Assembly (NCBI GenBank): GCA_033239525.1
Contig: BSYO01000004.1
Location: forward strand, 24,156,037 to 24,220,036
Length of the DNA stretch: 64,000 bases
Origin: Nepenthes gracilis
Lineage: Eukaryota > Streptophyta > Magnoliopsida > Caryophyllales > Nepenthaceae
Reading direction: 5' to 3'
A program made the translations under genes and the position numbers. The notes under the pieces were generated by a model, which was not told where the DNA came from, did not search any database, and worked only from the letters and a program-made list of their open reading frames with translations. Positions 25,416 to 36,890 of the stretch are shown piece after piece. Position 1 is the first letter of the stretch, and every line of letters begins with the position of its first letter.

Positions 25416-26623
25416 TTAACACCATTTATTCACCACTTCTGTGATCGCGTAGAGTTCCCTAAAGTAAGTAGATGAGAGTTGCATCTTAAAACAGAGTTGT
25501 CTGCTGAAAAAAGCCAGGGGATGCCTGGACTGCATAAGCACGGCTCCAACACCATTACTAGATGCATCAGTTTGCATGACAAATGATCTAAAGAAATCTG
25601 GTAAGGCTAGTATGGGAGTAGTAGTGAGAGCCGCCTTGAGAGAATTGAAGGTTGTCTCAATTTTTAGGCTCCAGACAAAGGCATTCTTTCGCAACAATTG
25701 TGTAAGCGGTGCTGAAATCTCATGATAGTGAGCCACAAATCACCTATAATACCATGCAAGCCCAAGGAACCCCCAAAATTGCTTGACATTGCCGGGTGTA
25801 GGCCACCGTTGCACTACCTCAATTTTGGTTGGATCCATTGCCACTCCTTGTTCAAACACGACATGGCCCAAGTAAGACAACAATGATCGCCTATATTCAC
25901 AGTTCGATTGCTTAACATAAAAAAAGTTGTCACGCAAGACTTAGAGCACCGAGGTGAGATGGTGGAAATGCTCCTCCAAGAAGAGCTATACACCAATATG
26001 TTGTCGAAGAAAACTAACACAAATTTTCGGAGTGCTAGTCGAAAAATAGTGTTCATCTCCGCTTGGAAGGAGGAGGGAGCATTAGATAAATCAAATGACA
26101 TAACTAGGAATTCGTAATGCCTCTCGTGGGTTCAAAAGGCTGTTTTATGGTACGTTCTCGCATGAACACGCAATTAATGGTATCCCACACGCAAGTCCAA
26201 CTTAGAAAAAACTCGACCGCCATGTAACTCATCCAATAACTCATCCACTGTGGGTATGGAAAATATGTCCTTGATTGTGATTGCATTGAGAGTGTGATAG
26301 TCAACACAAAAGCACCACTTACCATCCTTCTTCTTGTCAAGTAGAACCAATGAAGAAAAGGGACTAGTATTAGGCCAAATAATTCCCTCAACAAGCATCT
26401 CTTGGATTAGCTTCTCCATTTTCTCCTTCTGGAAATGTGGATAACAATATGGTTTAACATTCACAAGTGCTATATGAGGCTTTAAGGGAATTCGATGATC
26501 TGTTAAACCTTGAGGGGGTAAGCCATGAGAGACAGGGAATACATTGACAAAAGAAATAAAGATGCGGTAAAGAGTGGAGGAAATATCAGGATGGTCATCA
26601 TGAGGCAAATGGTTTGGAGACAA
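25416..26623 (-). pseudogene. Chromovirus reverse transcriptase and RNase H, broken
   Basis: RT blocks: LVLLDKKKDGKWCFCVDYHT and FSKLDLRVGYH in one frame (to 26174), then [16 protein letters not shown] and [16 protein letters not shown] in another (26101-25960). The catalytic FxDD box reads FFDN, losing its second aspartate. RNase H follows with MQTDASSNGVGAVLMQ and PLAFFSRQL. The frame change near 26150 and the FFDN substitution rule out activity. Confidence 0.88.
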
Positions 26624-27200
26624 GGAGGTAGCAGATGTGCTTCCAGGGTGGACTCCGTGACCAGTGTAATGGTCAATTGAAAATAGATGGCAGCAGAATT
26701 GGTTAGGTCACTATGCCGCAATTGGCCCAATATCATGGTAGAAATTGTAGCTTTTTTCAACCCATGTAAGGTGAGTTGCGTGCCTGCATAGTTGAAACTC
26801 ATCTACAGAGCCTTATAATCGAACAGCATTGGACCAATAGACGCCAACCACTGAACTCTCAGGACTATGTCTGCCCCATATGTCGACAGTAAATAAAGGT
26901 CAACGTGAAATCGGGAGGTCCCTGGTGTGATGAGAACCTTAGTACACAACCATTCACAATGTAATAAATCCCCATTACCTACTATAACATTAAGATATTA
27001 AGAAGGCTCTACGGAGAGCCCCAAATACCTGGCTAGTCAAGCTTGTAAAAAGTTATGAGTAGAGCCACTATCCACCAGTATGACCACAGAATGACCCGAA
27101 ATTACCCCTATAGCCGTAGTGTGGATGGAACAAAATCGCGTTGCAAGGCATGGAAGGAAATAGTTCGAGTGTTATCCAACGCTAGGAGCAAGAGAGAGAC
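26624..27200 (-). pseudogene. Chromovirus protease region, broken
   Basis: An aspartic protease core is readable near 27040-27110 as VVILVDSGSTHN, with the D-S-G active site. Downstream, MSFNYAGTQLTLHG (near 26760-26800) is the usual protease-RT linker. Several stops interrupt the frame. Confidence 0.7.
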
Positions 27201-27576
27201 GTCGTAAGGTAGTTTATTGGAGATTCCTGGGCAGTAGAGTTGACCTTTGAAATCGGGGCTTCAGACTGGATAGGACCTTCTTCCTCGGCTATCATACATA
27301 AAAACTGTGGAGGTTTATACCAATGACCTGGTGTGAAATGCCATCATAGTTGAAATACAACCCACGTTCCTAACACGATGCCATTTTGACAGGGGTTAAT
27401 TTCTTTATTGGCAATTTGGGTGAAAGGTTTTGAGGGTGTTGGTTTTTTTGTAGCATGGCGGAGGTGGTGTTGGAGGACTTGGTGAGAGGTGGATGATGGA
27501 AACAGAGTCAACTAATATCAAGTTTTTTTCTCCACTAATTTTGCCATGCCAATTGCTTTTGGTAACGAGATGGGTT

Positions 27577-28320
27577 TTAGAAAGAGCAGCTCTCTCTGTA
27601 TATTATCGCGTAGCCTAGATATGAAAAATTTAGAAGATTAATGTTAGTGAGCCCAAGAGTTCGATTAGAGAGAAACTCGAACTCGGCCATATAATCCGTT
27701 ATAGTAGTGGACTGTCGGAGCTTGTACAGAGTAGCTTCGTAATTTAAGTAGGAGGAGAGCCCAGATCGGAGATCAAGATTTCTGAAAAAAAATTCCCAAG
27801 TCAAAAACTGTTGGATTGTATGCATCCATTGATACCATTGCAATGCAACCCCTATTATGTAAAAGGCAGTAATATTTAATTTTTGCTCCGGGGAAGTATT
27901 GTGGTAAAGGAAAAATCGATCAATCTGAAATAGCCACCCAATCACGTCATTGCCGAAGAAGAAAGGGATTTCGAGTTCGGGCAAGCGAAGGTAGGAAGAG
28001 ATTTGGGCATCTGATTGTGAAGGTAGCAAGGCTGGTAGGGTTTGAGTCGTATGATAGGAAAGAACAAAAGATGAAGGCGTAAACGATGAGGGGGCAGGAA
28101 GCAAAGGGGGATTGGTGGATGACAAAGGTTGTCGCACGAGTCAATGGAGGAAATGGAGGATTTCAGTGAGAGATTGCTGGATATGCTCTGTAGTAGAAGC
28201 ATTGGTGGCTATGCCTTCAGCATGTTGCTATACTGTAGCCACGACGTCCTTTAATTCCATCAAAATTCCAGCAATCGAATCTTCCAAAGCCTTGTAGCGG
28301 GCCGTCACACCCTCTACCAT
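27577..28320 (-). pseudogene. Chromovirus gag, with internal stop
   Basis: Starts at ATG 28320, only 19 bases inside the 5' LTR border, with MVEGVTARYKALEDSIAG. A TGA at 28143-28141 interrupts it; the frame then continues with the capsid region (LPELEIPFFFGNDVIGWLFQ near 27930-27990, and the retrotransposon gag motif around EFFFRNLDLRSG). Gag packaged the element RNA. The early stop and later frame loss make it a pseudogene. Confidence 0.8.
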
Positions 28321-28339
28321 GTTTTAATGAAAGCACTAG

Positions 28340-28727
28340 TGATGCATGCACACAATCTCTAAACCTGAAAACTACAGGGAAGGGAGACAAGGGAGAGGAG
28401 AAAAGAGGGTTCTGGAAGGGAGGGGAAGTCTGACAGGAAAAGTAGAAGGGACAGAGAGAGACGTGAGGCCAAGAAGTTGACAACTGAATTATATTCCTCT
28501 TTGTCCTGTAGCATAATAGCTAGCTATATGTAAAGTGTAAACCATAACTGAATATTGTTACATATAATAAAAATATAAAATAAAAATATAAAGTAAAAAA
28601 TTTGTCTAAATATAATCCCAAAATTCAAGAGAGTGGTTGGATCGGTGTGGCATTCCTTCGTGAAATCAGACGATCGGGTAATGGATCGGCTGGTGGATTA
28701 GGAGCCTTATCAATGAGGCCCATAACA
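28340..28727 (-). repeat. 5' LTR of the chromovirus
   Basis: 388 bp, ends TGTTATGGGCCTC...GCATGCATCA on the minus strand. It retains the homologous pol C-terminus sequence. Immediately inside, CTAGTGCTTTCATTAAAAC precedes gag and should include the primer-binding site, which I could not assign to a tRNA. Confidence 0.92.
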
Positions 28728-28732
28728 TAATG

Positions 28733-29410
28733 CTTAAGTTTAGCTTATCACATCTATTTTGCATCAGTTTTCTTCTATCCTTTCTGTAGCCAAAAAAATC
28801 CACTCCATATCATACATATGGACTTAAATTTGAGCAAGTTGCAGGTGCAGAAATCATTTAGTCCAGGAAATTTGGATAGATTGGGAGAAACATGGCTAGC
28901 TAGTGCAGATCAACTGCTCCAACTATTGAGGAGTTCTCCCCCAAAAAAAAAAAAAAAAACACAAACACACACACAAATCACCGTTGTACCACAAACAACA
29001 AATTAATTGCCATCAGAAATTGGATGTGAAGACACGAAATTGAAAAAAACAACAACGGGAGAGAGACGCCATAGTCCCAACCTGACAGTGAACAGAGCAC
29101 TAGCGGCTGAAGTTGCGTTGTGCTTCCATCACAAACTACTTGAGGATATCAGAAAATTCCGCATCGGTCATATGCGCGCTTTTTTGAGATGGAGATGGAG
29201 ATGACAGAGAGATGAAGCGACATATTGGCGATTGCCATCGAATGAGACAAGGAATAGCGATTCATATCAATGAATGATTGAATAAACAACGAGCATTTAA
29301 TTAATCCATAACTCATGTTAACTTCGATCGATTGATTCTTCCGTTGCGCTGATTGGCCCCTGAAGCTGCTACAGGGTCTGCTTTCCTCAGCCTCTCAAAC
29401 GTCCAACGAC
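28733..29410 (-). promoter_or_regulatory. Possible 5' UTR and promoter of PHL6
   Basis: Moderate-GC host DNA next to the chromovirus. On the minus strand, leader-like sequence with CT-rich tracts (CTCTGTCATCTCCATCTCC near 29190-29215) runs to a good donor context (CTGTCAGGTTGG near 29080). If this is the PHL6 leader, its 5' UTR intron spans about 8.4 kb and hosts the element. No direct proof. Confidence 0.3.
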
Positions 29411-29831
29411 TAGAAAATTTGGCAGTATTATTAATTTATTTATCTATACAAAAATTATTAAAATTATTACAGAAAAGTAAAATAAAATAAAATATTAAAA
29501 TAATATAAAAGTAATATCTATTTTTAATAATTTTAAATAAAATAATTATATAAATAATATTTTTAAAAACTTTTTTATTATTTAAATGAGGCTGGGCAGT
29601 GCTGCTACTGCCCGGGCAACCCAAGTCGGAGAAAATCTCTTTTAAAAATTAACATTGATACGCATTCCCCTCTTTATATTTATTTATAATTATTTTTGTA
29701 TGTAATTTATTTTTATTTATTTGAATTTTAAAAAAAATAATGGACTCCTGGTTAAAAAAATTATAAAAAAATTGAAAAAAAAAAAAAAACAGGAGGAATA
29801 GCATTTCCTTTAGAAAATATCACCATCCGCA

Positions 29832-30053
29832 AGTGTGTATGTTTTTTTTTAAAAAAAAAATAATTTTCAACTAACTTATAATTGTCAATAATATTTACAG
29901 GATATAATTGATGGATATATCCAAAATGAGTTGGCCCAGCTAGTGTGTATGTTTTTTATTTTATTAAAAAAATAATTTTCTACTAACTTATAATTGTCAA
30001 TAATATTTACCGGATATAATTGATGGATATGTCCAAAATGAGTTGGCCCAGTA
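29832..30053. repeat. Tandem duplication across the 5' edge of the Tat element
   Basis: Two copies of about 112 bp (29832-29941 and 29942-30053). Each contains host sequence (CTAACTTATAATTGTCAATA), the target site ATAAT, and the first 31 bases of the LTR (TGATGGATAT...GGCCCAG). Only the second copy continues into the LTR. The duplication therefore post-dates insertion. Confidence 0.88.
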
Positions 30054-30989
30054 AGAAAAATGCCCAAGGCTCGCGAAGGCCCATATGTCAACGCCAGTGC
30101 TGACCGTGTGAGAGGCTAATCGGGCGGCCAGCACACTCTCATGAGACGGTCAACAACTCTGTTGACCGGAAACACGGTAACAAGCAGGCCAAAAGGGGAA
30201 AACCTTATATGGGTCAGGCCCAATTTGGCCCACACTTTCGTACACGCCAGCAACGGTCCCTTTTCCTGATTTTGCGTCTTCCCTAAAGTCAATCTGTACT
30301 AAAACGGATATCAACAAATTCAACGCCCTTCTCATGAGGAATACGCCAGATTCTCTCTTCCTGCCCACCGTAGACTCTACGGTAACAAAGTGTAGAAGGA
30401 AGGTAAGTAATTTCGAGAACCGTTGCCCACTAGAACATAAAGCAATCCCAACAGATTGTACAAATCAAACCTTCCTGCCTAAGGAAGGTCGCCATGCCCT
30501 CCATCTATATAAGCCCACAGAGCCTCCACTCTAGGGCACGCAAATTTTTAAGCATACAAATGCTTACTGTAATAATTCACACTTATTTTTTAGATATCAG
30601 AGGCACCATTCTCTCCAAAATCTGTCATAATACTTCAACGGTCCTTCAAGTTTCCACACTTACAGGATTTACTCTCCCACTCATTCCACGCGAACACAGA
30701 GTTAGGAAACCGTACTCATCACAAGCCACTAGAACGTCTCTTACGTCTGAAAACGAACACTCCCCTCTCTCTCTCTCCCTCTCTCTACTCATATTTTCAT
30801 TTTTCTTTTAAAAAATCGAAAGCCTATTACTGACTTGAGTGTTAAAATAACAGTAGGATAATATCCCGTCGACACCTAACCTCTTATTTGTTGTAGTGAT
30901 ATACAGGGTCCAAACTCGGTGAACGGAGTCGGATCCAGACAATCAATTCGACTCGAATATGTTCAAAACCTAGATCGATGGATGCATCA
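30021..30989 (+). repeat. 5' LTR of the Tat element
   Basis: 969 bp, TGATGGATATGTCC to GATGCATCA. A TATA box (TCTATATAAGCCC) lies at about 30502-30514 and a CT microsatellite at about 30765-30788. Relative to the 3' LTR it lacks a 45-bp segment (see the 3' LTR). Confidence 0.93.
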
Positions 30990-31220
30990 TTGGCGTCGTC
31001 TGTGGAAAGCACTTACGAAAAGCGTACCATATTTTTTCAGAAAACTCTCTCATCCTCGCCACCTGAACTAACTAGAATGGTGAACACAAATCTGTTCAAA
31101 ATTCATATCCATAGATGCATCATTGGCGCCGTCTGTGAAAAGGGCTTACGAAAAGCCTACCACACTTTTTTAGAAAACTCTCTCATCCTCGCCACCCAAA
31201 CTAACCATAATTGTGAACAC
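30955..31220 (+). repeat. Tandem duplication of LTR end plus primer-binding site
   Basis: Two imperfect copies, period 133 bp (30955-31087 and 31088-31220). Each has GATGCATCA followed by TTGGCGTCGTCTGTGGAAAG (first copy) or TTGGCGCCGTCTGTGAAAAG (second copy), then matching leader sequence ending GTGAACAC. The second copy keeps the canonical GGCGCC. Confidence 0.88.
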
Positions 31221-32389
31221 GATAGTGCAAGTTAGTGAACCTGCTAGAGACGGAACCGCTCCCAACCAGGACCACACTGTTGGTGCCATGACAAACGGGA
31301 CGGTCAACAGGGTGCCAACACCTTTCTTTCAGCATCTGATAAAGAATATACAAAACACCAACAAGATACTCCAAATGCTCTACTCTCGACAAGAGCATCC
31401 ACAATTGGGAGCTCTGCTCACGGCAGTCCCCGTACCTGCCTCCAGGAGAGAAGGCCAGAGGAAGAAGAAGCCGACCAAAAAGCCCAGAAGGTCGGCCTAC
31501 ATCCAGAAACTCGGTTCAGGAAGGAACCTCTAGAACCGTTAGATCCACTGGAGGCAGAAGCCAGCCGGCTACTGGCCACTCCAAGGAAGAAACAGAGTTA
31601 AGAACCTATCTCAATTCCAAAAGATCAGCCATTACTGCTCAGGCAGATCCCAACTTGGAGAAGATATGGAATCGCATGTTCAAGGATGATGAACACGCCA
31701 TTAATCTAGACAGATCCCCTTTCACAGCGGAGATCCTGAACCGTCCAATGCGAACTAAATTCAAGATGCCTCCCCTTGACTCTTATGATGGGAGCATTAA
31801 TCCAGTAGATCATCTTGATCATTTTCACACCCATCTAAGTCAGCAAGGGTTAGAAGATCTCGTAATGTGTCGTTGCTTCCTGCTCACATTGAAGGGAGAC
31901 GCTCGTATATGGTTCCACCACCTCCCTTCAGACTCGATCAGAAGCTTCAAGGAGTTGACTGACCTCTTTTTGGCCCAATGCGCTTCAAGTCTCCTGGAGA
32001 AAAAATAGTCGTGGCACCTCTCCCATATCAAGTAGAAGTAAGGAAAAAATTTACGAAAGTTTCTGGATCGCTTCATGGCGGAAGCCAAGCGGATTTCCTT
32101 GCTGACAGAGAAAATGAAGTGGGACAGCATCATCTCCGCGCTAACGTACAGGAATTTTTTCATACATCAGGCATGCAAGAATCTACAAGCCTTCCAGGAG
32201 GTAGAATCTATCACCCGGGCTTATGCAGCGATAAAAGAGGTTAACGAGACTAAACGTCCAGAATGGACCGAACAACCTCACTCGTTCCTCGGAGAGGGAA
32301 AGAGGAAGTTCAACAGTGGCGATCACTCTCGCCGAAAGCACCACAGACCGAACCACGAGAGCACAAGGACTATGGGCCCATTAGCCTAA
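31213..32389 (+). pseudogene. Tat element gag, broken
   Basis: The capsid region reads from 31655 (KFKMPPLDSYDGSINPVDHL, then CRCFLLTLKGDARIWFHHLP), the typical retrotransposon gag domain. It stops at 32006-32008, and homologous sequence resumes in another frame from about 32075 (AEAKRISLLTEKMKWDSI). Gag formed the virus-like particle of the element. At least two frameshifts and several stops are present. Confidence 0.82.
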
Positions 32390-33069
32390 CACCCTTGACT
32401 GATACACGTTCAAACATCCTCATACAGATCCATGGGAGAAGTTCCTTAAGTGGCCAAAACCACTTAAGAAGGCGAAGGGAGGAAATCTGACAAAGTACTG
32501 CAACTTTTATTGATCTCTCGGATACTCCATAGAGGACTGTAAGACCCTCCAGTGAGAGATTGAAGAGCTGATCAGGACGGGCCATCTCAATTTTCATCGT
32601 TAAGGGCCCTGACCAGAGCTCTGACACTATAGAAGGAGAAGGATCGGAGCCTTCCCCTCCATGAAATCGGATTACGGTAAGAGTGGTTAACATAACCACC
32701 TCCCGGCCGGCCAAGAACCCAGTGGACGACAAGGAACAGCAGACTGGGAGGAAAAGGCAGAACATTGCAGACAATGTCATTAGTTTTAGTGACAGCAACT
32801 TAGCACATGTAACTTCCCCCAAGCGGATCCATGTGTTGTATCCACATTCGTTTTGTACGATAGCGTCAACTACCAACTGAAACGAGTATTCATTGATAAT
32901 AGAAGTTCTCGCGATTTACTCTATCTCAATACGTTTTTTAAACCTGGTTTAAAAAAGAATTAATTAAAACCTGCCGAAAGCCCACTGTACGACCTTGACA
33001 ATAAACCAGCACCTGTCTAAGGGACGATCCAATTAGAAACCACTTTAGACACATACCCGAGGACAGCAA

Positions 33070-33280
33070 GTCATACACATACCTTTTTAGTAGCCGACTT
33101 ACCCTCCGTATACAACGCTATACTAGGCCGACCGTGCCTAACAGCATTTAGAGCTGTCACTTTAATACCATACCTCAAAATAAAACTTTTAATGCCATAC
33201 GGTGTGGGAAAAGTGCTGGGCGACCAAACCACTAGGTGGACATATTACATGTCGCAAATTGCTCCTAGCGACAGTACCAG
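33070..33280 (+). pseudogene. Tat element protease region, broken
   Basis: Frame readable as TFLVADLPSVYNAILGRPCL, the conserved region after the protease active site in Tat elements (the YNAILGRP motif). The upstream catalytic D-[ST]-G could not be read with confidence. Confidence 0.65.
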
Positions 33281-33649
33281 AATTGTAGGAGAACTCAACC
33301 ATCTAGATGAAACAACCTTACGGTAGGCGTAATCCGGTGAGACAGCCGACTTGATCCCACTGAACCCGGAGGATCCGAAAAAGTATGTGCAAACTGACGG
33401 GTCACTCACTGGTACACTGCGCGACGAGCTGATCGCGTTCCTACGACGGAATGCTGACATCTTCACATAGACTTCCGCTGACATGCCTAGGATTTCAGTC
33501 GGGGTAATGGTTCATAAGTAAGGTCTCGATCCTAACCGAAAGTCAGTCAGGTAGAAGCGAAGAAACCACTTAATAGAAAAGTTGGTCACCATCTTGGAGG
33601 AAGAAAGGAAACTGTTGGACGCCAATTTTATCAGAGAAGTCCAATACTC

Positions 33650-34120
33650 TGATTAGCTTTCCAACTTCGCCCTGGTAAAAAAGAGGCAACGGAAATGGCG
33701 AATGCGAATCAATATTACCGACGTTAATAAAGCCTGCCCAAATAACAGCTTTCCTTTACGGGATCAACCTTACTGGTAGACTCGACGTTCGGATATGAGC
33801 TGTTGAATTTCATGGACGCATACTTAGGTTATAACCAGATTCGGATGAGTCCAGAAGATGAGAAGCACACCTCGTTCATGACGGATCGGGGTACTTACTG
33901 CTATAAGATAATACCATTCTGTTTGAAAAACGTAAGGGCCACCTACCAACGGCTAGTAAATAAAATGTTGGAGAAACAGATCGTCCACAATATGGAGGTT
34001 TACGTCGACGACATGCTCGTCAAGAGCAGAGCCACTGGCGACCATATTCACGATCTGGCGAACTCATTTGAAGTGCTCCGTGAATATCAAATGAAGTGAA
34101 TCCTTGCCAAAACCGTCTTC
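33650..34120 (+). pseudogene. Tat element reverse transcriptase, broken
   Basis: The frame has NFMDAYLGYNQIRMSPEDEK, TSFMTDRGTYCYKIIPF and the catalytic VYVDDMLVKS (about 33998-34027), which is intact. Upstream RT blocks (VKKRQRKWRMRINITDVNKA near 33675-33735) are in frame pieces separated by stops. A TGA at 34097-34099 follows. Confidence 0.87.
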
Positions 34121-34399
34121 GGAGTGGCCTCAGAAAAATTCTTTAGTTTCATCGTCTCCCAACGAGGGATTGAAGCAAACTCAGAGAAGATCAAGGTCCT
34201 TGCAGACAATGCTCCACCTCGAAGTATCAAGGATATCCGGTGACTGACCGAACGATTGGCAGCCTTGTCTCACCTCTTAGCGAAGTTTGGTGACAAGTAT
34301 TAGCCATTCTTCAAGGCTCTAAGGGGGACAAAATTAAACTCATTCCAATGGACAGCAAATTGCCGGCAGCCTTCAATAAGTTGAAGTAATATCTGGCGA

Positions 34400-34720
34400 G
34401 CCCGTCATTGTTAACGACACCCAATGACGGAGAGAAACCGTACCTCTACCTTACGGTATCAAAGGTGTCACTCAACTTCATCCTCGTACACCAGGACACC
34501 GACACTCAACGACTGGTCTATTACGTGAGTAAAACGCTTACCGGTCCAAAAATGCGATACCCACGCACGAAAAAGTTAGCCTTAGCTCTCGTATTCTCCG
34601 CACGAAAACTAAGTCCTTACTTTCAGGCACACCGTGTGATCATTCTCATTAACCAACCTCTGAAGAGTATTCTCCAGAAATCTGACGTTTCTGTGTGACT
34701 GGTAAAATGAGCTATCGAAT
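34400..34720 (+). pseudogene. Tat element RNase H (first copy)
   Basis: Contains YLYLTVSKVSLNFILVHQDT, VYYVSKTLTGPKMRYP and KLALALVFSARKLSPYFQAH. This is the usual RNase H adjacent to RT; the usual catalytic D near its start is not preserved. A stop occurs at 34696-34698. Confidence 0.75.
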
Positions 34721-34849
34721 TAGACGAGTTCGACATCGAGTTTCGATCCAGACCTGCCATAAAAGCGCAGGCTCTGGTCAACTTCTTCGTCGAAACCACG
34801 ACCCCAACCCTCGAAGAACAACCCCCGAAGAATGCAAAACAACATGAGG

Positions 34850-35245
34850 GAGTACCGGAATGGGTACTCCATGTAGATGGATCGTCTACGGACATAGGCA
34901 GTGGCGTCGGGGTGGTCCTTAGGACCCTTGATGGGTTTGAGGTGGAATACTCCCTTAGCCTCGACCTCTCGGCCACCAACAGCATTGCTGAGTATGAAGC
35001 CCTGTTAGTCGGGTTAAAATTGACCAAAGAATGCTCAGCCAAACGACTGATTATTTATAGCGACTCTGAGCTAATCGTCAATTAGGTTAACGGAAGCTTT
35101 GAGGCGAGCAACCAACACTTGGCCAAGTACTTGACCAAGGTAATGGAGGCCCCCCAGAGTTTCGATAAGCTAACCCTAATCCACGTTTCCAAAATTGAAA
35201 ACTAGAAGGCCGACCAGCTAGCCAGAGTAGCGGCAACCTAAATTT
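34850..35245 (+). pseudogene. Tat element second RNase H (archaeal type)
   Basis: Contains WVLHVDGSSTDIGSGVGVVL, NSIAEYEALLVGLKL and LIIYSDSELIVN: the acidic residues D, E and D of a plant-acquired RNase H domain. Possession of this second copy is the hallmark of Tat elements. In-frame stops occur after LIVN (TAG at 35083) and downstream. Confidence 0.85.
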
Positions 35246-35351
35246 AGAGCAGTACTCAAGGGGCATGATGGAAATTCTGAACACTCCCAATATAGATAAA
35301 CAGGAAGCAATGTAGGTCTCCAGAACGGAAAATTAAACGACACCATACCTA

Positions 35352-36110
35352 ATGTATCTGATGGACGGAGCACTGCCAAAAGACACAGAGGAGGCCAAGC
35401 AGATCAAGAAGACGGCCGACTGGTACACTGTAGTCGACGGACGATTGTATCGCTGTGATTACTCAACTCCGTACCTCTGGTGCCTAACCCCTAAGAAGGC
35501 CGACTATGCCCTGGGCGAAGTGCATCTTGGGATTTACAGATCACACATCGGCGGTAAAAATCTGGCATTCAAGATCATGCGATAAGGCTACTATTGGCCA
35601 TCAATGAAAAAAGCATGCGCTGGAGTTCGTAAGGAAGTGCGAGAACTACAAGTTTCACGGTAACCGTTACCCCCAACCATCCGCCAAGCTGAACTCCTTG
35701 CAGGCGCCTTGGCCCTTCGTGCCGTGGGGGCTCGACATTCTCGGACCATTTTTCATCGCAATGGGAGGTATCAACTACTTACCAAGTGGGTCGAGGCCAT
35801 CCCGCTGGCTAAGATCAAGGAACATAACGCTCTTGAGTTCGTTCGCCGGAATATTATTAGCAGATTTGGCATTCTGGAGGTCATAGTGACTGACAACGAT
35901 ACTCAATTTTTAGGAAAGCGCTTCACCAAGTATTGCACCAATCTTGACATTAGGCTGGTCCACACTTCGGTGGCATATCCTCAAGCGAATGGACAGGTGG
36001 AGGTCACAAATCGAACGCTACTCCACTGACTTAAGATTAAGCTAGAGGACGCAGGGGGCTCATGGGTAGATGAACTCCCCTCAATCCTCTGATCATACCA
36101 GACAACTCCA
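35352..36110 (+). pseudogene. Tat element integrase, broken
   Basis: The zinc-binding part has EVHLGIYRSHIGGKNLAFKI, then a stop, then GYYWPSM. The catalytic core has KWVEAIPLAKIKEHNALEFV, VTDNDTQFLGKRF and HTSVAYPQANGQVEVTNRTL (35780-36020), including the second Asp and the Glu of D,D-35-E. It stops at 36027-36029 with homologous sequence continuing. Confidence 0.87.
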
Positions 36111-36689
36111 AAGGAGCCAACTCGCGAGAAGCCCTTCAGCCTCTGCTACGAGATTGAAGCGGTAATCCCGGTTCAAATCGGGCTTCTAAATCTTACGGTA
36201 GAATCTTTCGACTCGTAAGGTAACTCTCAGAAAATTTGGGAACACCTAAACTTGTTAGAAGAAGCTCGCGGCGCCGCCAGAATGTGGACGACGACCTACA
36301 ACACCGAATCGCCCGCTATTGCAACAAGAAGGTAAAAGGGTGACAGTACAACATTGGAGATTTGGTCTTGCAAAGCATTAAATCCACATGCAAAATAGCT
36401 GGCCGGAATAAGCTCTCCCCGAATTGTGAAGGACCTTCCTAGTCTCCGTCGTCGTATAAAACAGGGCATATAAGCTCCAAAACTAGGACAAAAAGGGCCC
36501 GAATAGATAGTCTGCATATTGGTATGTAATCATTTGTATGCGATTTTTAATTAATAAAAAAAGTATTCCCTTTAGCATGTTGTATTCGTTTTCTTCTTTG
36601 TATTGTATGTGCGTATATTTTTCTTGTTGCAGGCCTAAACGACCTAGACTGCTCCTAAATCGGGCGAATTTTTACCCTCTTGTCACTAA

Positions 36690-36890
36690 ACCTTGATTAT
36701 CCATGCGCCCATAGGCAAGTCGAACTTAAACCCTAGTCATCCACACGATCCGTAAGTGGTGGTATATAAATTTCAGTCATCCAAGCGGCTCATAATTGGT
36801 CGAACTTAAACCCTGGTCATCCACGCAGCCCATAAGTGGCCGTATCAAAACCTTGCTTATCCAAGTAGCCCGTTCACTATCAAAAATCTT
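36690..36890 (+). repeat. Five imperfect 39-40 bp tandem repeats in the Tat spacer
   Basis: A phrase of the type ACCCTRGTCATCCACGC...CATAAGTGGTCG recurs with TCATCC/TTATCC at about 36698, 36738, 36777, 36817 and 36857. It lies between integrase and the antisense ORF, where Tat elements often carry tandem repeats. Confidence 0.8.

Larger units (their letters stand above)
23367..28727 (-). mobile_element. Ty3/gypsy chromovirus (Reina-like), full length but decayed
   Basis: A 5361-bp element flanked by the perfect 5-bp TSD TAATG (23362-23366 and 28728-28732). LTRs are 387 bp (23367-23753, 3') and 388 bp (28340-28727, 5'), with TG...CA ends. Domains on the minus strand run gag, protease, RT, RNase H, integrase and a chromodomain-like C-terminus, the chromovirus order. 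Small size and short LTRs fit the Reina clade. Stops and frameshifts interrupt gag and pol repeatedly. The LTRs differ by about 5% over their first 175 bp by eye and more beyond, so the insertion is not recent. It lies upstream of PHL6 in the same orientation. Confidence 0.93.

Noticed and set aside
36690..36890. CRISPR-like array
   Set aside because: Units are contiguous and imperfect with no unique spacers, and lie inside a plant retrotransposon; it is a minisatellite.
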